A DNA stretch of 64,000 bases from Chryseobacterium gambrini (GTDB taxonomy: Bacteria > Bacteroidota > Bacteroidia > Flavobacteriales > Weeksellaceae): the NCBI RefSeq assembly GCF_900156825.1, contig NZ_FTOV01000010.1, forward strand, positions 62,001 through 126,000, read 5' to 3'. Each line of letters opens with the position of its first letter. Within the stretch, counting starts at the first letter, position 1. The notes under the pieces were generated by a model. The model saw nothing but the letters and a program-made list of their open reading frames with translations. It had not been told where the DNA came from and did no database searches. A program made the position numbers and the translations under genes. This document shows positions 55,722-64,000 of this stretch, one piece after another.

Positions 55722-57191
55722 ATGAGCAAAAAAGTAGCAATTATCGGTTCAGGATTTTCCGGCTTGTCGGCAGCTTCTTATTTATCTAAAGATGGATACG
55801 AAGTACATGTTTATGAGAAAAACGGTGATGTGGGAGGAAGAGCCAGACAGTTTACCACAGATAATGGTTACGTTTTCGATATGGGACCAAGCTGGTATTG
55901 GATGCCCGATATTATAGAAGCTTTTTTTAATGACTTCGGAAGGAAATCTTCGGATTTCTACGATCTTATTCCTTTAAATCCTCAGTTTGAAATGGTTTTT
56001 TCAGACGGAGTAATGGGAATTCCGGAAAATTATGAAGAAATGAAAAGCCTTTTCGAAAGTATTGAAAAAGGGGCAGGAGAGAAGCTTGATGAATTCATGA
56101 ACGACGCACAGTATAAATATGAAGTCGGCATGAAAGATTTCGTAAACAAACCCTGCCATTCATGGTTTGAATTTGTTTCTCCAAAAATTGCAAAAAGCGC
56201 TTTAAAATTAGATTTATTGACCAATTTTCAGCGTTTTGTAAGAAAATATTTCAAAAATCCTAAGCTTATTATGCTCATGGAATTTCCCGTAATATTCTTG
56301 GGAGCAGCACCAAAAGATATTCCCGCTTTGTATAGTCTGATGAATTACGGCGGTTATAAGCTGGGAACATGGTATCCGATGGGCGGATTTGCGAAAGTTA
56401 CTCAGGCAATGATGCAGATCGCTTCCGAAAACGGAGTGCACTTCCATTTCAACTCCAATGTAGAAAAAATTATTCTTGAAAATAACAAAGCCGTTGGTCT
56501 GAAAATAAATGGTGAGGAATTAAGATTCGACACAATCATAGCTTCATCAGATTATCAGCATACCGAAACCTTATTACCAGAATCTCACAGAAATTATGAT
56601 GAAAAATACTGGGAAAAAAGAGTTTTTGCTCCTTCATGTCTTATCTATTATTTAGGTTTTAACGAAAAAATTCCTAATCTTATCCATCACACTTTATTTT
56701 TTGAAAACGATCTTGAACTTCATACAAACGAAATTTACGAAGATAAAAAATGGCCTACCAAACCATTGTTCTACGCTTGCTGCCCTTCTAAAACAGATAA
56801 AGATACCGCACCGGAAAACGGAGAAAACGTATTTCTTCTGATGCCTGTAGCACCCGGAATTGAAGATTCTGAAGAAATGAGAGAAAAATATTTCCTTGAA
56901 ATGATCTCAAGACTGGAGAAACATACCGGAACTTCGGATCTTATTGCTAAATTAGAGTATAAAAGAAGTTATTGCGTAGAAGATTTTAAGAAAGATTATA
57001 ATGCATACAAAGGCAATGCATACGGTCTTGCCAACACCTTATCACAAACTGCAGTTTTAAAACCATCTGTAAAAAATAAGAAAGTAAAAAACCTTCTTTA
57101 CACAGGTCAGCTAACGGTTCCGGGACCCGGTGTTCCTCCGTCCATTATATCAGGTAAAATAGTCGCCAGAGAAGCAATTAAATTGAATTAA
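55722..57191 (+). CDS. crtI: Phytoene desaturase
   Basis: 489 residues. FAD-binding Rossmann motif at the start (IGSGFSGLSAASYLSKDGYE, EKNGDVGGRAR) and the CrtI C-terminal signature (YTGQLTVPGPGVPPSIISGK). Catalyses the desaturation of phytoene to lycopene. Operon order MarR-crtI-crtB-SRPBCC-crtZ-cyclase fits flavobacterial zeaxanthin clusters. Confidence 0.95.
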   Translation: MSKKVAIIGSGFSGLSAASYLSKDGYEVHVYEKNGDVGGRARQFTTDNGYVFDMGPSWYWMPDIIEAFFNDFGRKSSDFYDLIPLNPQFEMVFSDGVMGIPENYEEMKSLFESIEKGAGEKLDEFMNDAQYKYEVGMKDFVNKPCHSWFEFVSPKIAKSALKLDLLTNFQRFVRKYFKNPKLIMLMEFPVIFLGAAPKDIPALYSLMNYGGYKLGTWYPMGGFAKVTQAMMQIASENGVHFHFNSNVEKIILENNKAVGLKINGEELRFDTIIASSDYQHTETLLPESHRNYDEKYWEKRVFAPSCLIYYLGFNEKIPNLIHHTLFFENDLELHTNEIYEDKKWPTKPLFYACCPSKTDKDTAPENGENVFLLMPVAPGIEDSEEMREKYFLEMISRLEKHTGTSDLIAKLEYKRSYCVEDFKKDYNAYKGNAYGLANTLSQTAVLKPSVKNKKVKNLLYTGQLTVPGPGVPPSIISGKIVAREAIKLN

Positions 57192-57193
57192 CT

Positions 57194-58030
57194 ATGAAAA
57201 AACTTTTTGATGACCTGTCTTACAAAATAAGCAGGGAAACGACCAGACAGTACAGCACCAGCTTTTCTTTAGGAATTATGGCGCTTTCTCCGAAAATCCG
57301 AAATCCGATCTATGCCATCTACGGTTATGTGCGTTTAGCCGATGAAATCGTAGACAGTTTTCATGATCACGATAAGCAGAAGCTTCTTTCAAAATATAAA
57401 GAAGAAACATTCTGTGCTTTGGAAGATAAAATTTCCCTGAATCCGGTGCTTCATTCTTTTCAGGAAACCGTTCATCAATATAAAATCGATCATGCGCTGA
57501 TTCATCAGTTTCTGAAAAGTATGGAAATGGATCTTCAGAAAATTGATTATAATTCAGATTTGTACAAAGAATATATTCTGGGTTCTGCGGAAGTCGTAGG
57601 ATTAATGTGTCTTCATATTTTTACAGAAGGAAATATTGATGAATTTGAAAGGCTGAAACCATATGCTATGACTTTAGGATCGGCTTTTCAGAAAGTGAAT
57701 TTCCTTCGCGATATGAAAGATGATTATCAGATTTTAGGCCGTTCTTACTTTCCGAATGTTGATATTTCATACTTTGATAATGCAGTAAAAGCCCAGATTG
57801 AAAAAGAAATTGAAGAAGAATTCAAAATTTCGCTGGAAGGAATCAGAAAGCTTCCTCCATCCTCAAGATTCGGCGTTTATCTGGCGTACAGATATTATAT
57901 TTCGCTTTTCAGAAAGATTAAAAAAACATCCGCTGCCAAAATTATCAACCAGAGAATAAGAATATCCAACGGAAGAAAGCTTTCTTTAATGATGAGCAGT
58001 TACGTACAATATAAAACTTCTTTTTTGTAG
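57194..58030 (+). CDS. crtB: Phytoene synthase
   Basis: 278 residues of the squalene/phytoene synthase family: first Asp-rich motif DEIVD in YGYVRLADEIVDSFHDHDK, second motif in KVNFLRDMKDDYQILGRSYF, and YSTSFSLGI at the start. Condenses two geranylgeranyl diphosphates to phytoene. Starts 2 nt after crtI. Confidence 0.95.
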   Translation: MKKLFDDLSYKISRETTRQYSTSFSLGIMALSPKIRNPIYAIYGYVRLADEIVDSFHDHDKQKLLSKYKEETFCALEDKISLNPVLHSFQETVHQYKIDHALIHQFLKSMEMDLQKIDYNSDLYKEYILGSAEVVGLMCLHIFTEGNIDEFERLKPYAMTLGSAFQKVNFLRDMKDDYQILGRSYFPNVDISYFDNAVKAQIEKEIEEEFKISLEGIRKLPPSSRFGVYLAYRYYISLFRKIKKTSAAKIINQRIRISNGRKLSLMMSSYVQYKTSFL

Positions 58031-58055
58031 ATACATTTACTTTATACCCTTAATA

Positions 58056-58526
58056 ATGAGACACAGACTATACAGAGAGCAGCAGCTGAATTGTGATATC
58101 GAAACCGCATGGAAATTTTTTTCTTCGGCAAACAATCTTTCCAAAATTACTCCTAAAGAGATGAACTTTGTTGTCCGCACCAAAATGGAAAACGACGAAA
58201 TCTACGAAGGAATGAACATCGATTATTACGTTTCTCCTTTGTTCGGAATAAAAATGAAGTGGAGAACGAAAATTATTCAGGTAGATTATCAGAAGAGTTT
58301 TACGGATTTTCAGGAACAGGGACCTTATAAGCTGTGGCATCATCATCACGAGTTTATTCCCAATGAAAATGGTATTTTTATGAAAGATACTGTGGATTAC
58401 GAATTGCCTTTGGGATTTTTGGGAGAAATTGCACACAGCATTCTGGTAAAGAAGAAAGTGGAAGATATTTTCACGTACCGATACCGAATTTTGGAAGATA
58501 TGTTTAACAAAAATACCACGAAATAA
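58056..58526 (+). CDS. SRPBCC/START-like protein in carotenoid operon
   Basis: 156 residues of the cyclase/dehydrase fold (LNCDIETAWKFFSSANNLSK; VDYQKSFTDFQEQGPYKLWH; DTVDYELPLGFLGEIAHSIL). Such ligand-binding proteins recur in flavobacterial carotenoid operons; their role is unproven. Its stop overlaps the crtZ start (TAATG). Confidence 0.85.
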   Translation: MRHRLYREQQLNCDIETAWKFFSSANNLSKITPKEMNFVVRTKMENDEIYEGMNIDYYVSPLFGIKMKWRTKIIQVDYQKSFTDFQEQGPYKLWHHHHEFIPNENGIFMKDTVDYELPLGFLGEIAHSILVKKKVEDIFTYRYRILEDMFNKNTTK

Positions 58527-58984
58527 TGAATTTTCTGATTGTAGCAGCCACTTTCTTCATTATGGAAGGAATGACGTGGATCATTCATAAATATGTAATG
58601 CATGGTTTTTTGTGGTCACTTCACAAAGATCATCATGATCACAGCAACGACGGACCATTGGAAAAAAACGATTATTTCTTCGTTATTTTCGCTGTTCCCA
58701 CCATTATTCTGATGTATTACGGAACCATGCAGAATTTCAATCACTGGTTTTACATCGGAGTCGGAATTGCCCTGTACGGAATGGCTTACTTTTTCGTTCA
58801 TGATATTTTCATTCATCAGCGTTTTAAAATTCTGCGAAATACCCAGAATCCATACCTTTTGGCGATCAGAAGAGCGCACAAGCAGCATCATAAGCATACA
58901 GGAAAAGAAAGAGGGGAGTGTTTCGGATTTCTTTGGGTTCCGGTAAAGTACTTCAAAATGTATTTTAAAAAACAAACTACCTGA
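58526..58984 (+). CDS. crtZ: Beta-carotene hydroxylase
   Basis: 152 residues, four membrane segments and the His clusters of the fatty-acid-hydroxylase superfamily: HKYVMH, HKDHHDHS, and HDIFIHQRF with HKQHHKH. Adds hydroxyl groups to the beta-rings, giving zeaxanthin. Confidence 0.92.
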   Translation: MNFLIVAATFFIMEGMTWIIHKYVMHGFLWSLHKDHHDHSNDGPLEKNDYFFVIFAVPTIILMYYGTMQNFNHWFYIGVGIALYGMAYFFVHDIFIHQRFKILRNTQNPYLLAIRRAHKQHHKHTGKERGECFGFLWVPVKYFKMYFKKQTT

Positions 58985-58986
58985 AA

Positions 58987-59694
58987 ATGCTTCAATATAC
59001 GTATCTGTTAATCAATTTTTTTACGGTTATCGTCTGTTTTATTTTTTCCTTCCATCATAAGATAAAATTCAACAGGCATTTTAAGGCATTTATCCTTGCT
59101 TCCTCTATTGTAGCCCTGTTTTTTATCGTTTGGGACATCTGGTTTACCAAAATAGGAGTGTGGTGGTTTAATGATAAATATCTTCTGGGACTCAGAATTG
59201 TAAATCTGCCGATTGAAGAAATCTTATTCTTCATCTGCATTCCGTTTTCGTGTATTTTCACCTACTTCTGTCTGGATAAATTCTTCAGGCTCGACTGGAA
59301 ACCGGAAATGGAGAAAATATTTGTTATTTTTTCCATCCTTACTTTGGTTATTCTTGCATTGTACTGCAACGACAGAATTTATCCTTTTATGACGTTTTTA
59401 ACAACGGCAATCAGTCTTTTTGTACTGTATTTCATATTAAACGCAAGATGGATCGGCAAAGCTTCTTTTATTTATCTGATTCTGATGCCCGGTTTTTTAG
59501 GGGTAAACGGAATTCTTACCGGAACAGGACTGGATTCTCCGATTGTAAATTACAATCCTGAACATTTTCTGGGAATCAGAATTTTGACGATTCCGATTGA
59601 AGATACGGTCTACGGTTATGAAATGATTCTATGGAATATTTTCCTGTTTCAGAAATTTAAAAAGAAAGAACAGACGATAGAAGAAACGGCATAA
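58987..59694 (+). CDS. Lycopene cyclase (CrtYcd fusion type)
   Basis: 235 residues with six or seven membrane helices and two copies of the cyclase motif: LPIEEILFFICIPFSCIFTY in the N half and IPIEDTVYGYEMILWNIFLF in the C half, the fused c/d subunit arrangement of Bacteroidetes. Makes beta-carotene from lycopene. Last gene of the operon. Confidence 0.92.
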   Translation: MLQYTYLLINFFTVIVCFIFSFHHKIKFNRHFKAFILASSIVALFFIVWDIWFTKIGVWWFNDKYLLGLRIVNLPIEEILFFICIPFSCIFTYFCLDKFFRLDWKPEMEKIFVIFSILTLVILALYCNDRIYPFMTFLTTAISLFVLYFILNARWIGKASFIYLILMPGFLGVNGILTGTGLDSPIVNYNPEHFLGIRILTIPIEDTVYGYEMILWNIFLFQKFKKKEQTIEETA

Positions 59695-59742
59695 TTTTAT
59701 CATCATCAAAATAATTTTCCCGTTAAATCTATTTTTTCTGGT

Positions 59743-59770
59743 CACAGTTCTTCGGAGTCTGTGGCTTTTT
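59743..59770 (+). terminator. Terminator of the carotenoid operon
   Basis: CACAG TTCTTCGGAGT CTGTG followed by GCTTTTTTTT; short stem but strong T run. Confidence 0.65.
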
Positions 59771-59875
59771 TTTCGTCAATCTTTTTTCAGATTAATTTAG
59801 AAAAATACTTATGTAACAAAAGTAGCAGTAAAGCCATTTTTAAATCCTGAAATTTGTTCAGAAAATATTTTAAAA

Positions 59876-60205
59876 ATGAACTTACTATCCATATTATTTG
59901 GCAAAAAAGATAACTCCGCACTGGAAAATGCATTGAAGAACAATCCTTTTCTGGTCGACGTGAGAACTCACTCCGAATTCGCTTCAGGAAGTGCAGAAGG
60001 TGCAGGAAATATTCCTCTGAACGAAATTAAAAATCAGATTTCAAAGTTTACAAACAAAAACCAGATTATTGTATTCTGCAGAAGCGGAAACAGGAGTGCC
60101 ATGGCAAAAGGTATACTGGAAAAAAATGGCATTTCCAATGTGGTGAATGGCGGAAGTTTAGAAAATGTGGTAAAAACGATGCAGAAAATCAAAAATCTAG
60201 GTTGA
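59876..60205 (+). CDS. Rhodanese-like protein
   Basis: 109 residues, single rhodanese domain with the active-site loop FCRSGNRSAM (Cys68) and the LVDVRTHSEF motif. Cytoplasmic sulfurtransferase or single-domain sulfur carrier. First of a thiol/sulfur cluster; the next gene's ATG is 44 nt downstream. Confidence 0.9.
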   Translation: MNLLSILFGKKDNSALENALKNNPFLVDVRTHSEFASGSAEGAGNIPLNEIKNQISKFTNKNQIIVFCRSGNRSAMAKGILEKNGISNVVNGGSLENVVKTMQKIKNLG

Positions 60206-60249
60206 TTTTAAGCAGGAATAAAATCTTCAGTAAAATAAAAAATCAAAAA

Positions 60250-60486
60250 ATGTTTCACAATCTATTTAAAAACTGGAACTTTGTAAGACTTCTGCGGTTG
60301 GCAATGGGAATATTCCTAACCTTTGAAGCAGTAAGATCAGGGATATGGTTTCTGATAATTACAGGAGTGATTTTTACAGTGATGCCATTGCTGAATATCG
60401 GATGCTGTTCAGGAAGAAGCTGTTCGGTTTCCACCAAAAATCATAAGCAGATAAATGATGAAATTGAATATGAAGAAATCAAATAA
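60250..60486 (+). CDS. Small DUF2892-like membrane protein
   Basis: 78 residues from MFHNLFKNWNFVRLLRLAMG (an upstream ATG at 60202 would overlap the rhodanese stop). Two membrane segments (MGIFLTFEAVRSGIWFLIIT; GVIFTVMPLLNIG) and CCSGRSC, a Cys-rich turn. DUF2892 proteins are often fused to rhodanese in other bacteria, which fits this neighbourhood. Confidence 0.8.
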   Translation: MFHNLFKNWNFVRLLRLAMGIFLTFEAVRSGIWFLIITGVIFTVMPLLNIGCCSGRSCSVSTKNHKQINDEIEYEEIK

Positions 60487-60510
60487 AACCATTAATAAAC
60501 AAAATAGAAT

Positions 60511-60807
60511 ATGAACAAGTTTCAGGAAATCATCAGTCAGGACAAACCCGTTCTGGTAGATTTTTTTGCAGAATGGTGCGGTCCGTGCAAAATGCAGGCT
60601 CCCATTCTTCAGGATCTTAAAAAAGCAATCGGAGATTCGGCAAATATCATCAAAATAGATGTCGATAAAAATCAGGCAGTTGCCGCACAGTTCGGAATCA
60701 GAAGCGTTCCTACTTTAATGATCTTTAAAAACGGAGAAGTGAAGTGGAAACAGTCCGGAGTCTTTCAGGCAGATGAATTGGAAAAATTAATAAAACAAAA
60801 CATCTAA
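60511..60807 (+). CDS. Thioredoxin
   Basis: 98 residues with WCGPC at 22-26 and RSVPTLMIFKNGE with the cis-Pro. Cytoplasmic thiol-disulfide reductant; stops 1 nt before the next gene. Confidence 0.93.
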   Translation: MNKFQEIISQDKPVLVDFFAEWCGPCKMQAPILQDLKKAIGDSANIIKIDVDKNQAVAAQFGIRSVPTLMIFKNGEVKWKQSGVFQADELEKLIKQNI

Positions 60808-60808
60808 A

Positions 60809-61510
60809 ATGTACAGAAACATCATCATTGCATTCTTCTTAGTAGTCGTTACAGGATGCGGAAAAGCACAAAGTATAACAGATAACGTACTTCCCGCAAC
60901 CGAATTTTCCCAGAAACTCGATAAAACCAAAGACGCACAGTTAGTGGACGTAAGAACCTCCGGAGAATTTAAAAACGGACATCTGAAAAACGCAATGAAT
61001 ATCGACTGGAACGGAGGAGATTTCACAGAAAAAGCCGCCGCTCTAGATAAAAATAAGCCCGTCTTCGTCTACTGTATGAGTGGGCCGAGAAGCACCGCTG
61101 CAGCCGCAAAACTCAGAGAATTAGGCTATAAAAACGTCTACGAAATGCAGGGCGGAATGATGAAATGGAGAAACGCAGATCTTCCCGAGATCAAAACATC
61201 AACAGCCAAAGGAATCACTCTTGCACAATACAATGATTTGTTGAAAAGCAAAACGCCCGTTTTGGTAGACTTCTATGCAGAATGGTGCGCTCCGTGCAAA
61301 AAAATGGAACCTTTTCTCAAAAAAATGGCTGCCGAAATGCCGGACAAGGTAAAGATTGTAAGAATCAATGTTGATGAAAACACAGAACTATGTAAAGAAC
61401 TCAGTGTTTCTGCGCTTCCGGTTCTCAAACTTTATAAAAACGATAAAATTGTTTGGGATAATCTGGGATTGATCACCGAAGATGAGGTAAAAAAACAAAT
61501 TACCCATTAA
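60809..61510 (+). CDS. Rhodanese-thioredoxin fusion lipoprotein
   Basis: 233 residues. Lipobox VTGC (Cys17), a rhodanese domain over about 30-128 with Cys89 (VYCMSGPRS) and a thioredoxin domain over about 135-233 with WCAPC at 159-163. Both activities on one envelope-anchored protein suggest periplasmic sulfur transfer coupled to its own reduction. Follows the thioredoxin gene by 1 nt and precedes the TlpA-type gene by 3 nt. Confidence 0.88.
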   Translation: MYRNIIIAFFLVVVTGCGKAQSITDNVLPATEFSQKLDKTKDAQLVDVRTSGEFKNGHLKNAMNIDWNGGDFTEKAAALDKNKPVFVYCMSGPRSTAAAAKLRELGYKNVYEMQGGMMKWRNADLPEIKTSTAKGITLAQYNDLLKSKTPVLVDFYAEWCAPCKKMEPFLKKMAAEMPDKVKIVRINVDENTELCKELSVSALPVLKLYKNDKIVWDNLGLITEDEVKKQITH

Positions 61511-61513
61511 ATC

Positions 61514-62098
61514 ATGGAAAAATCTCTTCTGTGGATCAGAAAAAACTGGAGTACAGTGATTATGATTGCTGTACTCATTCTTTTGTGGGGAAGTCCCGAT
61601 GCAAAAGCATGGGTGATGAGACAGATGATTTCCACCGGATTATTCAATTCAAAAATAGAAGAAAAAACAAAAGAATCTTCACTTGTACCGCCAAATTTCA
61701 GCGTAAGAAATGAAAACGGAAAAATAATCAATACTTCTCAACTAAAGGGAAAAGTAATCTTCATCAATTTCTGGGCTTCGTGGTGTCCTCCATGCCGCGC
61801 AGAATTTCCCTCCGTTCAGAAATTTTATGATGCTTATAAAACAAACCAAAATCTGGTGTTTCTTACCGTAAATCTTGATGATGAAATAATTTTGGGTAAA
61901 AAATATCTGCAAAAAGAAAAATTCAGCATTCCTTTTCTGGTTCCAGACAGCAGTATTCCCAAAGAATTATACAGTGGCTCTCTTCCTACAACCATTATTT
62001 TAGATAAGACAGGGAAGATAAGAATGCACCATTCCGGAATGGCAGATTACAGCAAAGACTCTTTCTATCAGGAAATTGAAGCGCTTTTGAAAGAATGA
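61514..62098 (+). CDS. TlpA/ResA-like thiol-disulfide oxidoreductase
   Basis: 194 residues: N-terminal membrane anchor (STVIMIAVLILLWGSPDAKA) then a redoxin domain with WCPPC at 90-94 and the family's GKVIFINFWASWCPPCR. The TlpA branch usually reduces apo-cytochromes or other periplasmic partners. Last gene of the thiol cluster. Confidence 0.9.
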   Translation: MEKSLLWIRKNWSTVIMIAVLILLWGSPDAKAWVMRQMISTGLFNSKIEEKTKESSLVPPNFSVRNENGKIINTSQLKGKVIFINFWASWCPPCRAEFPSVQKFYDAYKTNQNLVFLTVNLDDEIILGKKYLQKEKFSIPFLVPDSSIPKELYSGSLPTTIILDKTGKIRMHHSGMADYSKDSFYQEIEALLKE

Positions 62099-62273
62099 TC
62101 TTTAAAAATATAATACCGGTTAAACTATTTCGGAATTAGCTGCAAAAGACAATCATAAATCTATTAATAAAATAATCAAAGCTTTCAAAAGAATAAAAAT
62201 CGAAGATTCTTTTAAAACTGTTGTATTCTTTTCTTATTACGCTTATTAACTTTTATAAAACATTAAAATCTTA

Positions 62274-62450
62274 ATGATTGTCCGTAATTTGCCATAATTG
62301 AAAAAGCTTTGAGTTCTTTGCTGAGTGAATAGTTTATGCTGAGCTTTTCGAAGTACTTTTGCGAACTTAAAAACAGTTAGTATTTAACAAAACCTTTGCG
62401 AGCTTTTGCGTCAAAATTAGCATGATCATTAATAACGAATAATCTCATAA
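62274..62450. repeat. Dispersed intergenic repeat, copy 3
   Basis: ATGATTGTCCGTAATTT (62274-62290) then GAGTTCTTTGCTGAGTGAA, CTTAAAAACAGTTAGTA and ATTAATAACGAATAA, matching copies at 42785 and 43715. Confidence 0.6.
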
Positions 62451-62479
62451 TTTAAAACCATTCTTAACGAAACATTTTA

Positions 62480-62487
62480 TAATTTTG
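62480..62487 (+). promoter_or_regulatory. -7 box close to a GTG start
   Basis: TAATTTTG matches TAnnTTTG. Its expected transcript start lies at about the GTG of the next gene, so that gene could be leaderless or start further in. No good TTG is seen upstream. Confidence 0.35.
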
Positions 62488-62492
62488 CAGAA

Positions 62493-62876
62493 GTGAAAAA
62501 ACTGATCTCAATACTATTGCTTAGTTTATACTTGGTTTCTACAACCGAGCTCTATCAGTTTTTGAAAATTCCGGTTCTTATTGAACATTATCTGGAACAC
62601 AAAGAGCAGAATCCGAAACTCACCATTGGTTCATTCTTCAAAATCCATTACGATAATCCGGTAAAAGATTCAGATTATACCAAAGATCAGCAGTTGCCGT
62701 TTGTTTCCCACGCAGCGCATCTTATCATCGTATGTACACCTGCGACACCCTTTACGTTTCAGTTGTCCGACAAAGAATCCAACCCGATTATTAAGTCCAA
62801 ACAGACTTTTTACAAAAGCATCTTTTACAATAAAGATATTCTCAATTCCATTTGGCAGCCGCCGAAATCTTGTTGA
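62493..62876 (+). CDS. Exported protein upstream of metal efflux pump
   Basis: 127 residues from a GTG start (reads MKKLISILLLSLYLVSTTEL), with a signal-like N-terminus. It continues ELYQFLKIPVLIEHYLEHKE and ends KDILNSIWQPPKSC. A small family that commonly precedes cusA/czcA-type operons in flavobacteria, function unknown. The GTG is kept because no ATG lies nearby in frame. Confidence 0.75.
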   Translation: MKKLISILLLSLYLVSTTELYQFLKIPVLIEHYLEHKEQNPKLTIGSFFKIHYDNPVKDSDYTKDQQLPFVSHAAHLIIVCTPATPFTFQLSDKESNPIIKSKQTFYKSIFYNKDILNSIWQPPKSC

Positions 62877-62952
62877 TTTTTTTCTGAATTCCTCTCAAAT
62901 ATCACTTTGGGAGATTTCTGATACTTATTGGTAAATTTTATACAGGTTTTTA

Positions 62953-63054
62953 TTTGGGCAGCTAATCCGCCCTCCGTTCCCGCTTTTTGTAATTTTGCCA
63001 ACGCTTTTCCAACCGAAAAATTACAAAAGAGCTCCACTCAGGTCGGGCTGCAAA
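62953..63054. repeat. Large imperfect palindrome
   Basis: Outer arms TTTGGGCAGC and GCTGCAAA enclose inner arms TTTTGTAATTTT and AAAAATTACAAAA. The inner stem alone is 12 bp. This resembles the palindromic intergenic elements scattered in flavobacterial chromosomes. Confidence 0.55.
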
Positions 63055-63227
63055 CCAGTATAAATTCCAGTGCTTAAAACAGGCATTAATTGGTATCAGA
63101 CCATTATTATTTATTCATAAGCATTTGCTAGAATCGTAAATTCAAATAGAGGTATTTATCAGTAACCTAGTTATCTATCATCTATTATCAATTATCTATC
63201 ATCTGCTAATAAGCCCAACAAAACATT

Positions 63228-64000
63228 ATGCTTACAAAAATCATTGAGTTTTCTGTAAAGAATAAACTCATCATTGCGCTGTTGATTTTGGGATTGATAG
63301 GCATTGGTTCCTATCAGGTCACCAAACTTCCGATCGACGCCGTTCCCGATATCACCAATAATCAGGTTCAGGTCATCACCATTGCTCCTTCGTTTGGCGC
63401 AACAGACATCGAAAGACTCGTGACATTTCCCATAGAACAGGCGAACAATAACATTTCAGGATTAAAAGAGATCCGCAGTTTTTCACGATTCGGTTTATCG
63501 CTCGTTACCATCGTTTTCGAGGATGACGTCGATGTATACTGGGCAAGACAGCAGGTTGCAGAACGGCTGCAGCAGGTTCAGACCCAGATCCCACAAGGAA
63601 TCGGAACTCCCGAATTAGGTCCTATTTCCACAGGTTTAGGCGAAATTTTCCAGTACGTGATCCGTCCCGAAAAAGGCTACGAGAAAAAATACGACATTAC
63701 AGAACTTCGCACCATTCAGGACTGGATCGTAAGACGACAGCTTCTCGGTGTAAAAGGCGTTGCCGAAGTCAGCAGTTTCGGAGGAAAACTGAAACAATAC
63801 GAAATTGCCGTAAATCCCGACAGATTAAACGCTTACGGGATTACCATCAACGATGTTTTTGATGCTTTAAACACCAATAACCAGAACACAGGAGGAGCTT
63901 ATATCGAAAAAGGACCAACCGTTTTATACATTCGGAGTGAAGGTCTGATCGGAAATATTGAAGACATCAAAAATATTGCAATCGCTTCCAAAACCAATGA
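63228..64000 (+). CDS. CusA/CzcA-type heavy-metal RND efflux pump, partial
   Basis: 257 codons from ATG 63228 to the right edge; the frame stays open. It starts MLTKIIEFSVKNKLIIALLI (first membrane helix), then KLPIDAVPDITNNQVQVITI and FGATDIERLVTFPIEQANNN, and DDVDVYWARQQVAERLQQVQ, all hallmarks of the HME-RND family. Full-length members are over 1,000 residues, so about three quarters is missing. Inner-membrane pump of a tripartite Cu/Ag or Co/Zn/Cd efflux system. Confidence 0.95.
   Translation, partial: MLTKIIEFSVKNKLIIALLILGLIGIGSYQVTKLPIDAVPDITNNQVQVITIAPSFGATDIERLVTFPIEQANNNISGLKEIRSFSRFGLSLVTIVFEDDVDVYWARQQVAERLQQVQTQIPQGIGTPELGPISTGLGEIFQYVIRPEKGYEKKYDITELRTIQDWIVRRQLLGVKGVAEVSSFGGKLKQYEIAVNPDRLNAYGITINDVFDALNTNNQNTGGAYIEKGPTVLYIRSEGLIGNIEDIKNIAIASKTN

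Noticed and set aside
63171..63204. Direct repeat of TTATCTATCATCT before the efflux pump
   Set aside because: Only two short copies in very AT-rich DNA; no clear meaning.

Overview
The window looks like chromosome of a flavobacterium close to Chryseobacterium (Weeksellaceae). The reasons are the AT-rich coding style, the general lack of Shine-Dalgarno sequences, Bacteroidetes-type promoters (TTG/TAnnTTTG), a flexirubin/zeaxanthin-group style carotenoid operon, 'VGINT...' surface proteins and paired small HTH proteins typical of that group. No rRNA, tRNA, CRISPR array or intact insertion sequence was seen.

Region 1 (63-16669, + strand) is the distal half of an extracellular contractile injection system (eCIS; Afp/PVC/T6SS-iv type): a DUF5908-type small protein, LysM tube-baseplate adaptor (Afp7-like), VgrG-type spike (Afp8), PAAR tip (Afp10), gp25 (Afp9), gpJ baseplate wedge (Afp11), an Afp12-like wedge protein, and two large paralogous PKD-domain proteins. 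Sheath, tube, tape measure and terminator genes are not in the window and may lie to the left.

Region 2 (16700-20570) is a control and lysis-like section: a divergent XRE/S24 repressor with a LexA/CI-like cleavage site, a perfect 19-bp palindrome sitting between the -33 and -7 boxes of a + strand promoter, four tiny genes, a holin-like membrane protein and a 63-bp tandem repeat array.

Region 3 (20170-33000) is the cargo: two 1.2-kilo-residue effectors that share a nearly identical leader (about 400 bp of upstream DNA plus 140 residues) but end in different toxin domains, an ADP-ribosyltransferase-like domain and a PD-(D/E)xK-like nuclease domain. Each is followed by small candidate immunity genes. 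Two leucine-rich-repeat genes and a decayed copy complete a set of gene cassettes separated by strong terminators.

Region 4 (33340-41870) holds three tail-fibre genes with a common N-terminal anchor, the AAA+ ATPase (Afp15-like), a lipoprotein with a C-terminal membrane anchor that looks like a single-molecule spanin, and a GH24 endolysin. Together with the holin-like gene this makes a plausible lysis set that would release the assembled particles, with the cleavable repressor as a possible SOS-linked switch. That link is inference.

Region 5 (42000-64000) is ordinary chromosome: a short sigma-region-2 protein, a DUF4142 lipoprotein, a TPR/HTH regulator, secreted surface proteins, small HTH proteins, a MarR-controlled carotenoid operon (crtI-crtB-SRPBCC-crtZ-lycopene cyclase), a rhodanese/thioredoxin cluster and the start of a CusA/CzcA metal efflux pump that runs off the right edge.
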